Assembly: GCA_947601655.1 (NCBI GenBank)
Contig: CANQGG010000003.1
Span: forward strand, 18,857 to 82,856
Direction: 5' to 3'
Length of the DNA stretch: 64,000 nt
Source: an uncultured Akkermansia sp.
GTDB lineage: Bacteria; Verrucomicrobiota; Verrucomicrobiia; Verrucomicrobiales; Akkermansiaceae
The translations under genes and the position numbers were made by a program. This document shows positions 12,952 to 21,853 of this stretch, piece after piece (position 1 is the stretch's first letter; every line of letters starts with the position of its first letter). The notes beneath the pieces were generated by a model, which was not told where the DNA came from, did no database searches, and worked only from the letters and a program-made list of their open reading frames with translations.

Positions 12952-14802
12952 ATGAAACGATACAAAAAATTTCTGATCGGCATTCTGGTGCTCAAAAAAG
13001 TTCTAGTCGGCATTCTGGTACTACTGTCGAGTGGCGCTTATCAGACCCACGCAGAAAATCCGGCAGAAAACACCCACCCAAATATCCTGTTCATCATCAC
13101 GGATGACCATGCTGTGCAAGCCCTGGGAAGCTGTGACAAAGATTCCCCTGTTCCTCTGCCCGGCTTCCGCCGCCTGGCGCAGGAGGGCATGGTATTTGAC
13201 CGCGCATACTGCGCCAATTCCCTTTGCGGCCCTTCGCGCGCTTGCATGCTCACCGGACGCCACTCGCACAATAACGCCTTCCTCTACAACTACGGAGGCC
13301 CCGCTTTCAACGGCGCTCAACCCACTTACCCGAAAATGCTCAAGGCCGCCGGTTACCAGACAGGCATCGTCGGCAAATGGCACCTCATTTCCAACCCGAC
13401 CGGCTTCTACAGCTGGCAGGTATTCCCCAGTCAGGGAGACTACTGGGATCCCACTTTCCTCACCGAGGGCAAGGGAGGCAAGACGAAATCTCACATTGAC
13501 CGTGGGTATGTGACTGACCTTGTGACGAGCAAGGCGATCGACTGGCTGGAGAATCGCGATGAGAGCAAGCCTTTTGCTCTGATTGTGGGGCACAAAGCGC
13601 CGCACCGCAACTGGTTGCCCGCGCCGCGCCACCTGCAGAAGATTCGCGAGTACGTGGCGAAGATGACCCCGCCGGAAACCCTTTACGACGACTGGGCAAA
13701 CCGTCCGGAGATGCTTCGGTACAATCGCCAAACGGTCGGCTGGGATCTCTGCAACTGGAACGATTCTCACCTGCAGGAAGATCTCATTCCTTTCGAGGTC
13801 ATGAAAGAAATCGTCCCGAAAAATCGTTTGGCAAACATGATAAAGAGCGGGCGTTTTAAGGATGAAATCCCGGCAGACTTCGACCTCGCAAAGCACACCC
13901 CAAAGTACGCTCCAAAGACAAACCTGGGAGATGGACTCAAGCCTGTGGAAAAGGGAGTCTTTCCCCTTTACCGCGAGTTCTACGCCCAGCGCACGCGCGA
14001 ATTCGTGAAAGATTTCCTGGAGGGACGCATCAAGAGCCAGGAGGACGTCACTGTCCGCCGCTGGCGTTGGTACATGGAGGATTACCTTGGCACCATTCTC
14101 GCAGTCGATGAATCCATCAGCTCCCTGCTTAATTACCTCGATACCCATGGTCTCTCTGAAAACACGCTCGTGATCTATGTGGGGGATCAGGGTTTCTACA
14201 TGGGAGAACACGGGCTGTATGACAAACGCTGGATTTTTGAGGAAACCTTACGCATGCCTCTCGTGATGCGCTGGAAGGGGCATATCCCCGCCGGGTCGCG
14301 CAGTCAGGCCATGGTGCAGAATATTGACTACGCCCCCACTATCCTTGAGGTCGCATCTGCCAACACCCCTGAGAACATGAGTACCTTCGACGGCGTTTCT
14401 CTTGTACCCCTCTTCAAGGATGGCAAGGCTCCTCAATTTGAGAATCGTCCGCTCTACTACGCCTTCTACGAGCAACCCGGCGAACATAATGCCCCGCGCC
14501 ATGACGGCGTGCGCACTGCTCGCTACACTTTTGCTCACATCTGGACCGCTACCCCGGAGGAAAAGAAAGCAGGCCTGCGCAAGCCGGAAAATGAGTGGAT
14601 GCTCATCGACAATGAAAAGGATCCGTTGCAGATGCACAACGTCGCCCAGGATCCTGAATACAAGGAGGTCATGGAACAGTTGCGCGCCACCTACGAGAAA
14701 CTGCGCGAGCAGTATCGCGTGCCGGCGGACTGCCCCGGCAGCGGTCCTAAGATTCCGGATTACATCCCGTCCTGGGGACCCGGCGAAAAAGATCACCTGT
14801 GA
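12952..14802 (+). CDS. Secreted arylsulfatase-family sulfatase
   Basis: The product is 616 aa from the ATG at 12952, with a long hydrophobic N-terminus that holds two near-copies of an IGILVL-type segment and ends ...YQTHAEN, a signal peptide or anchor. The type I sulfatase signature CGPSRACMLTG is present; its cysteine would be converted to formylglycine by an anaerobic or aerobic maturase elsewhere. Metal-binding IITDDHA lies at the N-terminus of the mature part, and GDQGFYMGEHGLYDKRW is typical of the subgroup containing GlcNAc-6-sulfatases and related enzymes. Length is normal for bacterial sulfatases. Together with the neighbouring GH109 gene it suggests desulfation of mucin or glycosaminoglycan; the actual substrate is inferred only. 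Confidence 0.88.
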   Translation: MKRYKKFLIGILVLKKVLVGILVLLSSGAYQTHAENPAENTHPNILFIITDDHAVQALGSCDKDSPVPLPGFRRLAQEGMVFDRAYCANSLCGPSRACMLTGRHSHNNAFLYNYGGPAFNGAQPTYPKMLKAAGYQTGIVGKWHLISNPTGFYSWQVFPSQGDYWDPTFLTEGKGGKTKSHIDRGYVTDLVTSKAIDWLENRDESKPFALIVGHKAPHRNWLPAPRHLQKIREYVAKMTPPETLYDDWANRPEMLRYNRQTVGWDLCNWNDSHLQEDLIPFEVMKEIVPKNRLANMIKSGRFKDEIPADFDLAKHTPKYAPKTNLGDGLKPVEKGVFPLYREFYAQRTREFVKDFLEGRIKSQEDVTVRRWRWYMEDYLGTILAVDESISSLLNYLDTHGLSENTLVIYVGDQGFYMGEHGLYDKRWIFEETLRMPLVMRWKGHIPAGSRSQAMVQNIDYAPTILEVASANTPENMSTFDGVSLVPLFKDGKAPQFENRPLYYAFYEQPGEHNAPRHDGVRTARYTFAHIWTATPEEKKAGLRKPENEWMLIDNEKDPLQMHNVAQDPEYKEVMEQLRATYEKLREQYRVPADCPGSGPKIPDYIPSWGPGEKDHL

Positions 14803-14826
14803 TTTTTTCCCGTCACCTGCTTTTTC

Positions 14827-14860
14827 AAAAGGGGTCGACTCATCCGAGTCGGCCCTTTTT
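14827..14860. terminator. Bidirectional intrinsic terminator between sulfatase and mnmE
   Basis: AAAAGGGGTCGACTC pairs with GAGTCGGCCCTTTTT around a 4-nt loop. The A-run and T-run make it usable in both directions, which fits its place between two convergent genes. Confidence 0.8.
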
Positions 14861-14864
14861 CCAC

Positions 14865-16205
14865 TCACTTGCCGATGCAGAATGTGGAAAAAACGCGCGT
14901 GAGGATGTCTTCCGTATCGACACGCCCGGTGATGGAGCCGAGGGCATCGAGGGTGTCGCGTAAGTCTGCGGCGACAAGTTCGGCCATCGGCGGATCCTGA
15001 GAGAGAGAGGATTCAGCGCGGTTGAGCGCCTCCTGCGCATGGAGAAGGGCGAGGCGATGGCGCGCGTTGATGGCGACAGCAGAGGATTGCACATCGAAGA
15101 CCGAATCCGGGAATGCCGCTACGATGGCTTGTTTAAGCTCCTCAAAGCCGGCGCCTGTGAGGCAGGATATCCGGATGCCCTGCTCCCCGGCATGCGAGGA
15201 GTGTGGTGGCAGATCCGATTTGTTCAGCAGCGTCAGCCGTGCGGCACCGTCTGCGGAAACCATATCCTGCGGCAGAGGCAGATACGGAGCAGAAGCATCC
15301 CGCACCTCAAGGATGAGGTCGGCGTCGCACAGAGCCTCCATTGTGCGCTGCATCCCCACTCGTTCCACCCTGTCATCCGATTCGCGAAGACCGGCGGTAT
15401 CAATGAGGCGCAGGTTCAGACCGTTGAAGAGTATATTCTCTTCCACGGTGTCGCGCGTGGTGCCCGGAATTTCGCTCACGATCGCGCGTTCGTAGCCCAG
15501 AAGACGGTTGAGCAGGCATGATTTTCCCGCATTTGGTGCGCCGATGATTGCCACGCGGATTCCCTCCCGTAGTAAACGTCCGCGCGTGGCGGTGCTGAGG
15601 AGCAGCGTCAGGGTATTTTGCACATTGCGGATGTCCGCAAGCACGCCGTCGATGCTTTGAGGCGGAATGTCGTCCTCAGGAAAATCGATGTGCGCCTCCA
15701 ACAATGCACAGGTGGAAAGCAGCGTATCAATGGAAGTCTGCACAGGGGTCTCTATCCCCCCGGCGAGCTGGTGCTGCGCAGCCCGCAGAGCGAGATCGCT
15801 CCCGGCGCTGATGATATCCATAATCGCTTCGGCGCGGGTGAGATCCATCTTGCCGTTTTCGAAAGCGCGGCGGGAGAATTCCCCCGGCTCAGCCGGGCGC
15901 GCCCCGCAAGCAAAAAGCCGCTCCAGCACGTGCTGTGTCACGAGGCGTCCGCCGTGGCAGGAAAGCTCTGCCAGATCCTCACCGGTAAAACTGTGCGGAG
16001 CAGGAAAAAACGTGAGCAATCCGGAATCCAGCGCCTCGCCATTCGCAGCGCATATGCGCACCAGAGTCGCCCGACGAGCGGGGGGCAGCGCCTTGAGTTC
16101 AGCGCATGCCGCGAGGACCACCTCCTTTGTGCGCGTGCCGCTGATTCGAATGAGAGAAAGAGCCCCTGTTCCGGAGGGAGTGGAGATGGCAGCGATGGTG
16201 AACAC
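14865..16205 (-). CDS. mnmE: MnmE (TrmE), tRNA modification GTPase
   Basis: With MnmG this protein builds the cmnm5U34 wobble modification of tRNAs. Its 446 residues contain the folate-binding N-domain (IAAISTPSGTGALSLIRISG, ELSCHGG), the helical domain and a G domain with P-loop GAPNAGKSCLLN, switch DTAGLRESDD and NKSD. It ends in FCIGK, preserving the C-terminal catalytic cysteine motif. The start is GTG (VFTIAAIS), placed just after the tsf terminator. Transcription from its own promoter would have to start in or beyond that terminator; read-through from tsf is the alternative. Confidence 0.95.
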   Translation of the reverse strand: MFTIAAISTPSGTGALSLIRISGTRTKEVVLAACAELKALPPARRATLVRICAANGEALDSGLLTFFPAPHSFTGEDLAELSCHGGRLVTQHVLERLFACGARPAEPGEFSRRAFENGKMDLTRAEAIMDIISAGSDLALRAAQHQLAGGIETPVQTSIDTLLSTCALLEAHIDFPEDDIPPQSIDGVLADIRNVQNTLTLLLSTATRGRLLREGIRVAIIGAPNAGKSCLLNRLLGYERAIVSEIPGTTRDTVEENILFNGLNLRLIDTAGLRESDDRVERVGMQRTMEALCDADLILEVRDASAPYLPLPQDMVSADGAARLTLLNKSDLPPHSSHAGEQGIRISCLTGAGFEELKQAIVAAFPDSVFDVQSSAVAINARHRLALLHAQEALNRAESSLSQDPPMAELVAADLRDTLDALGSITGRVDTEDILTRVFSTFCIGK

Positions 16206-16209
16206 AGCG

Positions 16210-16254
16210 AAAAAAGAAACGGCTGCGCGGGTGAACGATCGACCGGCGCAGCCG
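16210..16254 (-). terminator. Intrinsic terminator after tsf
   Basis: On the minus strand CGGCTGCGC and GCGCAGCCG (perfect 9 bp, plus-strand arms 16220-16228 and 16246-16254) enclose a 17-nt loop, followed by TTTCTTTTTT. It lies only a few bases before the mnmE GTG. Confidence 0.8.
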
Positions 16255-16276
16255 CTGGGTTAAAGTTGATGCAGGC

Positions 16277-17143
16277 TCAGGCGCCCAACTGGAAGCGGCG
16301 GAACGCCACGACGCTGATGGTGTCGCCCAATTCTTTGGAAGTGTTTTGCAGGAGCTTCTCGACCGTGATCGAGGTATCTTTCACAAACTCCTGGTTCAGC
16401 AGGCAACTCTGCTTGTAGAGCGCGCGCAGCTTCCCGGGAAGAATCTTCTCCAGCAGAGCCTCGGGTTTGCCCTCGGCAATCAGCTGAGCCTTTGCAATCT
16501 CCTGTTCCTCCGCCACAAATGCGGGATCGAGGGAGGAGGAATCCACACTCTTGGGCGCGCAAGCCGCTATGTGCAGTGTAAGATCCTTGCAAAGCGTGGC
16601 AAAAACGGCGTTCTCCGCCGTCTCATGTTTCGTGCAGGCCACCTGCAGCAGCACGCCCACCTTGCCGCCCATGTGAATGTAGGAAGTCAGGGATCCTTCC
16701 CCCTCCATCTTGAAGCGATCAAAGCGGCGAAGCTTCATGTTTTCCCCAATTGAGGCACACTGCTCCGCGATATAGGTCTCCACGGTCGTTCCCTCCACGG
16801 GTGTCGCCAGAGCTTGCTCAGTCGTGGCAGCTGAAGATGCTTTCAGCACGTCCCCGATCTTCGCCACAAGAGCCTTGAACTTGTCGCCCTTGGAGCAAAA
16901 ATCCGTCTCGCAGTTGATTTCGAAGATGATGCCGTCCCCGTCTGCGACCACTGTGGCGACCATGCCTTCGTTGGCTTCGCGGTCAGCCTTCTTCGCGGCC
17001 TTGGCAATACCCTTTTCCCGGAGGTATTTGACAGCCTCCTCCATATCGCCGCCGCATTCCACAAGGGCGTTCTTGCAATCCATCATGCCGACGTCCGTCT
17101 TGGCGCGCAGCTCCTTCACCATTTGTGCGGTAATTTCTGCCAT
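16277..17143 (-). CDS. tsf: Elongation factor Ts
   Basis: EF-Ts recycles EF-Tu by exchanging GDP for GTP. The protein is 288 aa, the usual length, and opens with MAEITAQMVKELRAKTDVGM and MDCKNALVECGGDMEEAVKY, then GIAKAAKKADREANEG, all conserved. The core has the NCETDFCSKGDKF motif. It follows rpsB after 23 nt in the standard rpsB-tsf order and is closed by a strong terminator. Confidence 0.97.
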   Translation of the reverse strand: MAEITAQMVKELRAKTDVGMMDCKNALVECGGDMEEAVKYLREKGIAKAAKKADREANEGMVATVVADGDGIIFEINCETDFCSKGDKFKALVAKIGDVLKASSAATTEQALATPVEGTTVETYIAEQCASIGENMKLRRFDRFKMEGEGSLTSYIHMGGKVGVLLQVACTKHETAENAVFATLCKDLTLHIAACAPKSVDSSSLDPAFVAEEQEIAKAQLIAEGKPEALLEKILPGKLRALYKQSCLLNQEFVKDTSITVEKLLQNTSKELGDTISVVAFRRFQLGA

Positions 17144-17166
17144 ATCAGAATATCGTGATGTTTAGT

Positions 17167-17856
17167 TTAATCCTTCACGGGACGAGCCTTGTTGATGGCC
17201 TCCACCAGCACAGAAAGAATCAGTCGGATGGAACGCACTGCGTCGTCGTTGCCCGGGATGGGGTACTCCACGCTGTCCGGATCGCCATTCGTATCGGTGA
17301 GCACCACCACAGGGATGCCGAGAATGCGCGCCTCACGAATCGCGATATCTTCGTGGTCGGCCCCAATGGCAACGATGGCATCAGGAGCGCCGCCCATGTT
17401 GCGGATGCCGCAGAGGTTGCGCAGGAGCTTTTCGCGCTCGCGGGAGAGAGCGGCAAGCTCCTTCTTGGACATGCTCTTGTATTCCGGCTGAGAAGCGAGG
17501 TTTTCAAGGTAATCGAGACGAGCTATGCTCTTCTTGATGGTGGACATATTGGTGAGCATACCGCCCAGCCAACGGAAATTGACGAAGAACTGCCCCGTGG
17601 CTTCTGCCGCCTCTCTCACGGCGTCCTGCGCCTGGCGCTTGCACCCCACAAAGAGGATCTTCCGATTCTTCGCCGCCAGATCCGCCAAAAATTTCGAGGC
17701 GTTGTCCAGGCATTTTTCCGTCTGCTCCAGATCAATGATGTGAATGCCATTCTTCTGGGCGAGGATGTATTTCTTCATGTTCGGGTGCCACTTGCGAGTC
17801 TGGTGACCAAAGTGCACGCCGGCTTCCACCATCCTGGTGATGAGTTCGTCTATCAT
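17167..17856 (-). CDS. rpsB: 30S ribosomal protein S2
   Basis: The 229-aa product starts MIDELITRMVEAGVHFGHQT and contains RKWHPNMKKYILAQKNGIHI, FRWLGGMLTN and ADHEDIAIREARILGIPVV, all standard S2 motifs. The ORF track extends 65 codons further upstream, but that part is non-homologous and overlaps the predicted promoter and leader, so the ATG at 17856 is used. It is the first gene of the rpsB-tsf operon. Confidence 0.96.
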   Translation of the reverse strand: MIDELITRMVEAGVHFGHQTRKWHPNMKKYILAQKNGIHIIDLEQTEKCLDNASKFLADLAAKNRKILFVGCKRQAQDAVREAAEATGQFFVNFRWLGGMLTNMSTIKKSIARLDYLENLASQPEYKSMSKKELAALSREREKLLRNLCGIRNMGGAPDAIVAIGADHEDIAIREARILGIPVVVLTDTNGDPDSVEYPIPGNDDAVRSIRLILSVLVEAINKARPVKD

Positions 17857-17996
17857 GTTGTATTTTGTAGGTTGCTCAGTCTTAAAGCAGACCGAGCGGT
17901 TGGTTGGAAGGTGCCGCATCGATCCCTCAGCCTTCCTTTGTATGAGCGGCATCAGCAGGGACCCCGCAGGATACTCTCCTTTCCTCCCCCTGTCAA
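17857..17996 (-). promoter_or_regulatory. rpsB promoter and structured leader
   Basis: On the minus strand TTGACA (17991-17996), 17-nt spacer, TATCCT (17968-17973) would start RNA near 17961, leaving about 105 nt of leader. The leader has complementary blocks GCCGC/GCGGC, GGAAGG/CCTTCC and GGTCT/AGACT that could form alternative hairpins. S2 binding its own leader is known in other bacteria; here it is inference. Confidence 0.55.
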
Positions 17997-18099
17997 TCTT
18001 TATCTCGCAAAATTTGTATCTTTGTAAATCGCAAAAACAAATGCAGCACAAGGTCCCGGCAGATCACGCACGTCCCGGATCCGGTGCGGCAGAGGCGTA

Positions 18100-18197
18100 T
18101 TGACATCTTTGCCCTTCGGCGCATTTAATCCTGCAATGCACAATGCGATCGATTTGACGAATATAGACTTGACTCAGAGAGTGTGCCGCAGTAACAT
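18100..18197 (+). promoter_or_regulatory. Promoter(s) of the YbjN-like gene
   Basis: The better candidate is TTGACT (18169-18174), 17-nt spacer, TAACAT (18192-18197). A second one lies upstream: TTGACA (18100-18105), 18-nt spacer, TTTAAT (18124-18129). The leader before the ATG at 18243 has a pyrimidine-rich stretch and no clear Shine-Dalgarno. Confidence 0.5.
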
Positions 18198-18242
18198 AGC
18201 ACAGGTTTTGTTGCGGGTTCTCCTCCCTCTTTATCACGTGTT

Positions 18243-18698
18243 ATGAGCAAACAACCGAATTTATTAGCGCAGGTACGTCAGCATTTGCTTTCCCGCGGTG
18301 AGGAATACCAGTGGGTTACGATGGGACCGAACAGTGAGAAAATAGGGTTGGCATACTTGCCTGTAGACGCAACAGGTTTGCCGTGCACATTCATGTTCAC
18401 AGAGCTGCATGAGCCGTGCAGTCTCGTGTTCGACGCTTATTTCGGCGCCCGAGTCAAGGAGGCGGACGTGCCTGAGCTTGCGCAACTGTTGCTCACGCTC
18501 AATGCAAACCTGCCGGAGGGGCAGTTATTGCTGGAGCAACAGGGAAGGCTCGTCTACTACCGCCTCAAGTACGTCGTGGACAACTTCAACATCACGGATG
18601 AGGAGGTCCTCAACAAGGTGCGTCACATGGAGGAAATGGGCGTGCGCATGAGCGTCACCTATGCGCGCATCATCTCGCAGGAATTCCCGGAAGAGTAA
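18243..18698 (+). CDS. YbjN-like domain protein, unknown function
   Basis: A soluble 151-aa protein without signal peptide. The central part (LVFDAYFGARVKEADVPELA ... LLTLNANLPEGQLLLEQQ, RLVYYRLKYVVDNFNITDEE) has the two-layer beta-sheet/helix pattern of YbjN or type III chaperone-like domains, which bind partner proteins rather than catalyse. The assignment rests on pattern only. It ends 37 nt before fabI, so the two could be co-transcribed, although a TATAAT box sits between them. Confidence 0.55.
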   Translation: MSKQPNLLAQVRQHLLSRGEEYQWVTMGPNSEKIGLAYLPVDATGLPCTFMFTELHEPCSLVFDAYFGARVKEADVPELAQLLLTLNANLPEGQLLLEQQGRLVYYRLKYVVDNFNITDEEVLNKVRHMEEMGVRMSVTYARIISQEFPEE

Positions 18699-18710
18699 GT
18701 TTTCATCTCA

Positions 18711-18716
18711 TATAAT
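18711..18716 (+). promoter_or_regulatory. Candidate -10 box for fabI
   Basis: A perfect TATAAT sits 19 nt before the fabI ATG and just after the upstream stop codon. No good -35 hexamer is seen at the right distance. Confidence 0.35.
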
Positions 18717-18735
18717 CCCCCCTACACACACTACT

Positions 18736-19530
18736 ATGTCACTCGAAAAACCATTGGAAGGCAAAGTGGGCATCGTCACCGGCGTGGCGAACAAACGGAG
18801 CATCGCTTTCGGCATTGCCAAGGCATGGCATGAAGCCGGCGCCCAACTCATTTTCAACTACCAGGGAGAACGCCTCAAAGACGGTGTCATCAAGCTGGTG
18901 CAAGAGACTTTCGGCGCGGATACTCCCGTGTGCGACCTGGATGTAACCAGCGATGAATCCATCGCCCATTTCTTCGAATTCGTGCGCACGAAGACGGATC
19001 ACGTGGACATGATGCTCCATGCCATCGCGTTTGCGCCCAAGATGGAAGGCTGCCTGGAGGGACATTTTGCCGACATTCCGCGCGATGCATTCAATCTTTC
19101 GCTCCAGGTCTCATCCTATTCTCTGATTGCCCTTTCGCGCGCGGTGGCGCCGCTCATGGTGAACGGCGGATCCATCATGGCGATGACTTACTATGCCAGT
19201 CAGAAAGTAGTGCCGAATTATAACCTTATGGCCGTCTCGAAGGCAGCGCTCGAAACCTGCGCCAAATACCTGGCATTTGACCTCGGGCGCCGTGAAAAGC
19301 CTATCCGCGTGAACTGCATCTCTGCCGGTCCGGTGCAGACACTTGCAGCGCGTGGAGTCTCCGGCTTCACAGGTATGTTCAAAGTATACGAGGAGCGCAG
19401 CCCCTTGCAGCGTTCCTGCACCATGGAAGAACTTGGAGCGACGGCTACCTTCCTCGCATCCGATGGATCAGCAAGCCTCACGGGTCAGGTGATCTACGTG
19501 GATGGGGGTTACGAAATTGTGGGCATGTAG
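18736..19530 (+). CDS. fabI: Enoyl-[acyl-carrier-protein] reductase (NADH), FabI
   Basis: FabI reduces the enoyl-ACP double bond in the last step of each fatty acid elongation round. The 264-aa short-chain dehydrogenase starts MSLEKPLEGKVGIVTGVANK, has SIAFGIAKAWHEAGA as in FabI, LHAIAFAPK, YYASQKVVPNYNLMAVSKAA with the FabI-type Tyr-x6-Lys active site, and VNCISAGPVQTLAARGV. The ORF track starts 25 codons earlier inside the YbjN-like gene; that part is unrelated, so the ATG at 18736 is chosen. Confidence 0.95.
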   Translation: MSLEKPLEGKVGIVTGVANKRSIAFGIAKAWHEAGAQLIFNYQGERLKDGVIKLVQETFGADTPVCDLDVTSDESIAHFFEFVRTKTDHVDMMLHAIAFAPKMEGCLEGHFADIPRDAFNLSLQVSSYSLIALSRAVAPLMVNGGSIMAMTYYASQKVVPNYNLMAVSKAALETCAKYLAFDLGRREKPIRVNCISAGPVQTLAARGVSGFTGMFKVYEERSPLQRSCTMEELGATATFLASDGSASLTGQVIYVDGGYEIVGM

Positions 19531-19581
19531 TCCTCCTCTGGCGAACCCTTCTTCCCATCACAACTCGCAATGGTTACCTCT

Positions 19582-21096
19582 ATGAAGTACCTCATCGTAC
19601 TTCTGGCAGCGTGTCTGCTCGGCGTGGCTCATGCAGAGCTCGCCACGGATCCCATCTACCAATCGCACATGGTTCTTCAGCAAGGCAGGTCGGTGCCGGT
19701 GTGCGGCGTCTGTACCGGCTCTGAGCCCGTCGTGGTGAAGTTTGGTGATACCAAGGTAAAAGCCACAGTGAAGGGAAATAGATGGGAGGCTATTCTACCC
19801 CCGATGAAGGCTGATGCAGAGGGGAAAGCTCTCATCGTCTCCCAGGGGAAGGAGAGTGTGCAGCTGGACGATGTACTGGTGGGCGAAGTGTGGATTGCCT
19901 CCGGTCAAAGCAACATGCTCTGGCGCCTTGACCAGACAGGCGATCGCGATGCACTTGCTCAGCCCGCCATTCCCGGCTTCCGCTTCTACCACTCCGAACC
20001 TCAAGTACACACGAACCCCAGAGCGTACGACGACAGACTCTTCTCCCTCCTCAGGGAAAACCGTATGTACGAAGGGGCCTGGCATGTAGGTGGTGATGGG
20101 GACTGTCCGCGCATGAGCGCCGTGGGCTGGTATTTCGGGCGCAAGCTGCATGAACTGCTCGGAGTTCCCGTAGCGGTGATACACGCGAGCCTGGGGGGTT
20201 CGGAAATGATGGCGTGGATGCCTCCGAGTGTGCTCAGGAAGAGGTACGAGGACTGTCTCACCGCACGCTGGTTGGACAGCAAATACATGTCGAACTGGGT
20301 ACGAGGGAGAGCTCGGTTAAATATCGGCTCTGATCTCTCGTCGCCGCACCCTTACAAACCGGGATACCTCTTTGAGACGGGGATTTCACCCTGGTGCGGC
20401 TTCCCCGTAGCCGGCATCATCTGGTACCAGGGCGAGTCAGATGCAGAGATACAGGATCAGGGTCAGAATAAACAGCTTCTCACGGACCTCATCACCGGCT
20501 GGCGGGAGGAACTTGGGCAGCCGGAGGCTCCTTTCATTCAGGTGCAGCTTCCGCGCATCAAGGATGCGAGCCCCATACGTGCCTACTGGCCGGAGTTTCG
20601 CGAGGTTCAGGCAGCTGTTGCCAAAGAGCTGCCGAAAGTCTTTTGCGTAACCACCCTCGATCTCGGAACAACGAGCCCGAATGTGCATCCCCCACGTAAG
20701 CTGGAGGTCGGCGAACGCCTTGCCGCCTCTGCTGCGGCGCAGGTATACGGAAAAAAAGACATCCCCTTTTCAGGCCCCGTTGCCACAAAGGCAAAGCCGC
20801 ACGGTTCCGCCCTTCTCGTCGAATTTGACCACGCGCAGGGCCTTCACAGCAAGGATGGAAACCCCATCGTAGGTTTTGAGGTTTCGGCCGATGGCAGGAA
20901 ATTTGTCCCTGCGCAAGCGGAAATCAGTGATGGCAAGCTCCTGGTGAGAGCGGAAGAGGTGCCACACCCCCAAGCAATGCGGTATGGCTGGACTGTCTTT
21001 ATCAAGCCTAATCTGGTGAATGAAGCCTATCTTCCCGCTGTTCCGGTTACTCTCCTTGTCGACGGGCCCGGCGTGGATGAGGTCTCCCCGCATTAA
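19582..21096 (+). CDS. Secreted sialate O-acetylesterase-family protein
   Basis: The product is 504 aa from the ATG at 19582, with a clean signal peptide (MKYLIVLLAACLLGVAHAE). It opens with PIYQSHMVLQQG like SIAE/acetylxylan-type esterases, has the nucleophile motif GEVWIASGQSNMLW and the block GIIWYQGESDA. Such enzymes remove O-acetyl groups from sialic acid, exposing mucin glycans to sialidases. The C-terminal catalytic block reads NVHPPRKLEVGERLA where family members usually have an Asp before the xHP, so the Asp is replaced by Asn; activity may differ. No SD is visible. It starts 51 nt after fabI and may be read through from it. Confidence 0.82.
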   Translation: MKYLIVLLAACLLGVAHAELATDPIYQSHMVLQQGRSVPVCGVCTGSEPVVVKFGDTKVKATVKGNRWEAILPPMKADAEGKALIVSQGKESVQLDDVLVGEVWIASGQSNMLWRLDQTGDRDALAQPAIPGFRFYHSEPQVHTNPRAYDDRLFSLLRENRMYEGAWHVGGDGDCPRMSAVGWYFGRKLHELLGVPVAVIHASLGGSEMMAWMPPSVLRKRYEDCLTARWLDSKYMSNWVRGRARLNIGSDLSSPHPYKPGYLFETGISPWCGFPVAGIIWYQGESDAEIQDQGQNKQLLTDLITGWREELGQPEAPFIQVQLPRIKDASPIRAYWPEFREVQAAVAKELPKVFCVTTLDLGTTSPNVHPPRKLEVGERLAASAAAQVYGKKDIPFSGPVATKAKPHGSALLVEFDHAQGLHSKDGNPIVGFEVSADGRKFVPAQAEISDGKLLVRAEEVPHPQAMRYGWTVFIKPNLVNEAYLPAVPVTLLVDGPGVDEVSPH

Positions 21097-21132
21097 CTTC
21101 CCGCCGTGCCGGTTACTCTCTCTGTCGACGGG
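21031..21132 (+). repeat. Short tandem duplication at the 3' end of the esterase gene
   Basis: A 36-bp block ending CGGTTACTCTCCTTGTCGAC (21031-21066) recurs at 21097-21132 with about four changes, a 66-bp period. The second copy lies just past the stop codon and runs into the grpE upstream region. It looks like a tandem duplication of 22 codons later cut off by the present stop. Confidence 0.7.
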
Positions 21133-21199
21133 AAAAAGAAAGGCAACTCTGTTCGTCGCGCAAATTGATAACCCGGTGCATTGATGCCACAGGGAGCAG

Positions 21200-21228
21200 T
21201 TGACGACGGAAAGGGAGTTGCATATAAT
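21200..21228 (+). promoter_or_regulatory. grpE-dnaJ promoter, leaderless configuration
   Basis: TTGACG (21200-21205), 17-nt spacer, perfect TATAAT (21223-21228). Only 6 nt separate it from the grpE ATG at 21235, so transcription should start at or next to the start codon. No CIRCE inverted repeat is seen nearby. Confidence 0.75.
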
Positions 21229-21234
21229 GGCGCC

Positions 21235-21828
21235 ATGCACGAACAAGCAAAGCAAGAGGAACAGGAAGCTGCAGAGGAGCAGAAGAGTTGCGACTTTGAC
21301 CCTGCAGCGACGCAGGAAGAGCCATCGGAAGAGCAGCGAGACGTGGACCACACCGACCCCGCCGAGGTACAGGAGGCAACGGATGAGCTCGGCAAGTGGC
21401 GCGACCTGGCCATGCGCACGGCGGCGGAGTACGACAATTACCGCAAGCGCTGCGTGAAAGAGCGCGATGAGTTCACGCGCTATGCCACGCGGGGCCTCTT
21501 GGAGGAGCTGCTGCCGATTGTGGACAACTTCGAGATGGGGATGCAGATGGCAGAGGCGGAGAAGGGCTCGATGATTTATATCGGCATGGATATGGTCAAG
21601 AAGCAGTTGTCCGACTTCATGGCTGTACAGGGAGTGGAGAAAATTCCGACCAAGGTGGGTGATGCCTTCGACCACAACATCCACGAGGCGATTCAGAGCG
21701 AACCCTCGGAACTGGAAGAGGGCCGCATCGTGCGCATATTGCGCCCCGGCTATCGGCTGAAAGGGAAACTGCTGCGAGCGGTGAACGTGGTGACGGCAGC
21801 CCCGGAGGCTGATCAGGAACAGAAATGA
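21235..21828 (+). CDS. grpE: GrpE, nucleotide exchange factor of DnaK
   Basis: GrpE releases ADP from DnaK in the Hsp70 cycle. The 197-aa protein has an acidic, Glu/Gln-rich N-terminal coil ([18 protein letters not shown]), the long-helix motif [20 protein letters not shown] and the conserved end [20 protein letters not shown]. The ATG at 21235 is taken because the promoter occupies the longer ORF's first codons. dnaJ follows after 25 nt; dnaK is not in this window. Confidence 0.93.
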   Translation: MHEQAKQEEQEAAEEQKSCDFDPAATQEEPSEEQRDVDHTDPAEVQEATDELGKWRDLAMRTAAEYDNYRKRCVKERDEFTRYATRGLLEELLPIVDNFEMGMQMAEAEKGSMIYIGMDMVKKQLSDFMAVQGVEKIPTKVGDAFDHNIHEAIQSEPSELEEGRIVRILRPGYRLKGKLLRAVNVVTAAPEADQEQK

Positions 21829-21853
21829 TGAAGGGAGCACGGGAGATACAACC

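Noticed and set aside
13021-14211. 396-aa minus-strand ORF
   Set aside because: Antisense shadow of the sulfatase gene; no recognisable motifs.
17857-18051. 65-codon N-terminal extension of rpsB
   Set aside because: It contains the predicted promoter and leader and has no similarity to S2.
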